Source: Caldifarciminota bacterium (GTDB lineage: Bacteria; Hydrothermota; Hydrothermia; S141-80). From it: DNA of 8,244 nt. A model generated the notes under the pieces. That model made no database searches and had not been told where the DNA came from. It was given only the letters and a program-made list of their open reading frames with translations. The stretch is taken from the NCBI GenBank assembly GCA_015490255.1, contig WFYF01000237.1, forward strand, positions 1 to 8,244, read 5' to 3'. Position numbers and translations under genes: made by a program. Positions 7,981 to 8,244 of the stretch are shown here, one piece after another (the first letter of the stretch is position 1; every line of letters begins with the position of its first letter).

Positions 7981-7984
7981 GGTG
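7979..7984 (+). promoter_or_regulatory. Shine-Dalgarno overlapping the bamA stop
   Basis: GAGGTG begins inside the TGA stop of bamA (7978-7980) and lies five bases before GTG 7990. It supports that GTG as the start of the next gene and suggests translational coupling. Confidence 0.6.
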
Positions 7985-7989
7985 CCGCA

Positions 7990-8244
7990 GTGCTGGGTTT
8001 TTCGCTCGGCAGTCTGCTGTGTCTGAGCTGTGAGGTTCTCAACTTTCCCTACGGTCCGGTTCAGAAGGCCCTTTTCCTTCCCACGCCCTGGGAGAGTTTT
8101 GCCGTGCCCTACGTTTTTGAGGTGGGCGACTTCTGGCCGGAGACCACCTTTGCCCGGACCCGTCCGGAAGCCGTGCTCCAGTCGGTGCGGATGGACGCGG
8201 GGCGTTCCCTGGTGATGCTCCGGTATGGCCAGCCGGTCTGGTGG
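7990..8244 (+). CDS. Unrecognised protein, 5' part only (runs off window)
   Basis: An open frame of 85 codons starts at GTG 7990 and is still open at the last base of the window. The start is supported by GAGGTG five bases upstream and by the nine-base gap after bamA. The product begins with a hydrophobic stretch (LGFSLGSLLCLSC) that could be an N-terminal signal or membrane anchor, although it has no positive charge before it. The two cysteines (11 and 14) do not form a canonical lipobox. The rest (for example YVFEVGDFWPETTFARTRPE at 41-60) looks like a folded soluble domain, but I do not recognise a family. Its position suggests envelope function. Skp-like OmpH, often found after bamA, is not supported by what is visible: the segment is not helical or charge-rich. 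Confidence 0.65.
   Translation, partial: MLGFSLGSLLCLSCEVLNFPYGPVQKALFLPTPWESFAVPYVFEVGDFWPETTFARTRPEAVLQSVRMDAGRSLVMLRYGQPVWW

Overview
The window is about 60% GC by eye and reads as ordinary chromosome of a diderm bacterium. It carries a BamA-type outer-membrane assembly protein, a ClpC-type unfoldase, and a secreted beta-propeller protein whose C-terminus resembles a Por/type IX secretion (T9SS) sorting tail. That mix points towards the FCB group or a nearby candidate phylum such as WOR-3 or Hydrothermae. No rRNA or other phylogenetic marker is present, so the placement is an inference.

Layout: a minus-strand gene (8-2188) encodes a 726-residue exported LVIVD-like propeller protein. A divergent intergenic region of 373 bases (2189-2561) follows. 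It holds an exact consensus sigma-70-type promoter facing right and a weaker candidate promoter facing left. The left-facing candidate is embedded in a cluster of TTTTGCA repeats that includes an 11-bp inverted repeat. To the right runs a tight co-directional set: a single-pass membrane TPR protein (2562-3212), clpC (3219-5663), bamA (5707-7980), and the start of an unrecognised gene (7990 to the window edge) that begins with GTG. Gaps are 6, 43 and 9 bases, and no intervening terminator or strong promoter is visible, so these are probably one operon.

Functionally, the right-hand operon pairs cytoplasmic protein quality control (ClpC, which would work with ClpP encoded elsewhere) with envelope biogenesis (BamA, and a YfgM-like TPR protein that could act at the translocon or in the periplasm). 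The leftward gene is a cell-surface or extracellular protein. Such a protein would cross the inner membrane by Sec and, if the tail is functional, the outer membrane by a T9SS-like route.

I see no mobile element, CRISPR array, RNA gene or obviously new defence or biosynthetic system. The most interesting points are regulatory: the exact consensus promoter sits so close to the first start codon that the mRNA should be leaderless; the divergent region holds a repeat and inverted-repeat cluster; and the bamA start is odd, with no Shine-Dalgarno, a hairpin abutting the ATG and a very short uncharged leader.
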